This document shows positions 15,392 through 15,955 of a stretch of 15,955 nt of DNA, piece by piece. The notes under the pieces are model-generated. The model searched no databases. It was not told the origin of the DNA and saw only the letters and a program-made list of their open reading frames with translations. Source of the stretch: QQUD01 sp039029915 (GTDB taxonomy: Bacteria > Chloroflexota > Anaerolineae > Promineifilales > Promineifilaceae); the NCBI GenBank assembly GCA_039029915.1, contig JBCCFD010000143.1:1-15955 (forward strand). The letters run 5' to 3'. How positions within the stretch are numbered: position 1 is the stretch's first letter; each line of letters begins with the position of its first letter. The translations under genes and the position numbers were made by a program.

Positions 15392-15955
15392 TCAACTGCC
15401 AGAATCGCCCAATATCGATAAAAATGCATCTCGGATGGCAGTCGTTGATGTTTGCCCCGGTATCAACAGGTCGGGCGCCTGACGCAAAAGATGGTATACG
15501 GCCGTTTCTATCTGCCTCGCCTCATCCTCTAATCCCCACACAAATCGCACCAACAAGACAGCACTCAAAATCGCCGCAATTGGGTTGGCGATGCCTTTTC
15601 CAGCAATATCTGGTGCTGAACCGTGCACCGGTTCAGCAATAGCACAGCCGTCGCCTACATTGAGCGAGGCTGCATACCCTAAACCGCCACCCCAGTGGGC
15701 TGCAGCGTCCGACAGAATGTCACCAAATAGATTAGTCGTGACAATCACATCAAAGCGAGTTGGGTCTTCTAATAGTTTGAGTGCTGCAACATCAACTAAA
15801 AGCTCATCTACAGCGACGTCACCCGCAACGGACCTGACGGTATCCCGAAATAAACCGTCTGTTAAAGGCAACACGTTCGCTTTGTGAACAATGGTTAGCT
15901 TTTGACGCTTGAGCTGTTGCATAAGAGAAACGGCCGTTTTACCAATCCGTTCTGA
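15392..15955 (-). CDS. Isocitrate/isopropylmalate dehydrogenase family protein (5' part outside window)
   Basis: This is the C-terminal 187 residues of a decarboxylating beta-hydroxyacid dehydrogenase; the start lies beyond the right edge. The catalytic lysine is in VHKANV. The metal-binding aspartates are in DVIVTTNLFGDILSD. The cofactor loop HGSAPDIAGKGIANP fits NAD-dependent members. KANVLPLTDGLF and GGLGYAASLNVGD are closer to isocitrate or homoisocitrate dehydrogenases than to typical LeuB, but the substrate-specific N-terminal helix is not in view, so isopropylmalate, isocitrate, homoisocitrate and tartrate remain possible. Two ACGGCCGT copies lie inside (15498-15505 and 15930-15937), both read as Thr-Ala-Val. 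It ends 31 bases before the methyltransferase start on the same strand. Confidence 0.88.
   Translation of the reverse strand, partial: SERIGKTAVSLMQQLKRQKLTIVHKANVLPLTDGLFRDTVRSVAGDVAVDELLVDVAALKLLEDPTRFDVIVTTNLFGDILSDAAAHWGGGLGYAASLNVGDGCAIAEPVHGSAPDIAGKGIANPIAAILSAVLLVRFVWGLEDEARQIETAVYHLLRQAPDLLIPGQTSTTAIRDAFLSILGDSGS

Larger units (their letters stand above)
75..15937. repeat. Highly iterated palindrome ACGGCCGT, 23 dispersed copies
   Basis: Copies start at 75, 325, 2384, 2580, 2962, 4224, 4497, 5586, 5727, 6846, 7307, 7564, 7902, 8067, 8241, 8547, 9021, 11431, 13197, 13851, 15171, 15498 and 15930. That is one per about 690 bases, where well under one is expected by chance in the whole window. 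I count 28 CGGCCG hexamers in all, and 23 of them sit in the full octamer, so the flanking A and T are part of the signal; many copies extend to AACGGCCGTT. All but the copy at 8241 lie in genes, on both coding strands and in several frames. The pattern parallels HIP1 of cyanobacteria. Confidence 0.9.

Noticed and set aside
75..15937. ACGGCCGT copies as transposon ends, CRISPR repeats or recombination sites
   Set aside because: Copies are irregularly spaced, lie inside intact genes in several frames and have no shared flanks beyond A/T, so a mobile element or array does not explain them.
1..15955. tRNA, rRNA, CRISPR array, insertion sequence or replication origin
   Set aside because: No cloverleaf, ribosomal segment, spaced direct repeats, transposase motif or DnaA-box cluster was seen on reading both strands.

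Overview
This 15,955-base window looks like a piece of a Chloroflexota genome, probably Anaerolineae or Ardenticatenia-like. That is an inference from gene style: a large BTAD/NB-ARC/TPR regulator, a lipoprotein with a Pro/Thr 'PTPTP' linker, a many-TM histidine kinase and moderate GC. I see no rRNA, tRNA, CRISPR array, transposase or phage gene.

Layout. Positions 1-1884 (+) hold a small protein with a zinc-finger-like Cys/His pattern (possibly cut by the window edge), a NodB-type polysaccharide deacetylase and a DUF4870-type membrane protein. A strong hairpin at 1892-1933 separates these from a convergent lipoprotein gene (1954-3282, -). A 428-base divergent intergenic region follows. Then come three + genes: the AfsR-like regulator (3720-6926), a membrane protein of unknown family (6966-8222) and an SGNH hydrolase (8310-9092). 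Everything after that is on the - strand. Read in transcription order it is: isocitrate/isopropylmalate dehydrogenase family (partial, enters from the right edge), a solitary beta-class DNA methyltransferase, a near-consensus promoter with a leader of about 230 nt, a six-TM protein, a degenerate cis-prenyltransferase homologue, a flavin monooxygenase with a C-terminal membrane anchor, a histidine kinase and a stand-alone receiver protein. The receiver gene overlaps the 3' end of the SGNH gene tail to tail by 46 bp.

Two signals stand out. First, the octamer palindrome ACGGCCGT occurs 23 times, where well under one copy is expected. 22 copies lie inside genes and 16 of these are read as Thr-Ala-Val. 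It behaves like the highly iterated palindrome HIP1 of cyanobacteria, and the solitary methyltransferase is a testable partner. Second, the gene at 12734-13651 keeps the cis-prenyltransferase (UppS) layout but has replaced the catalytic Asp and lost the RTxGE-type diphosphate-binding segment. It is translationally coupled to a membrane protein and lies upstream of a membrane-anchored flavin monooxygenase. This suggests a neofunctionalised, possibly lipid or terpenoid related, membrane-associated module.
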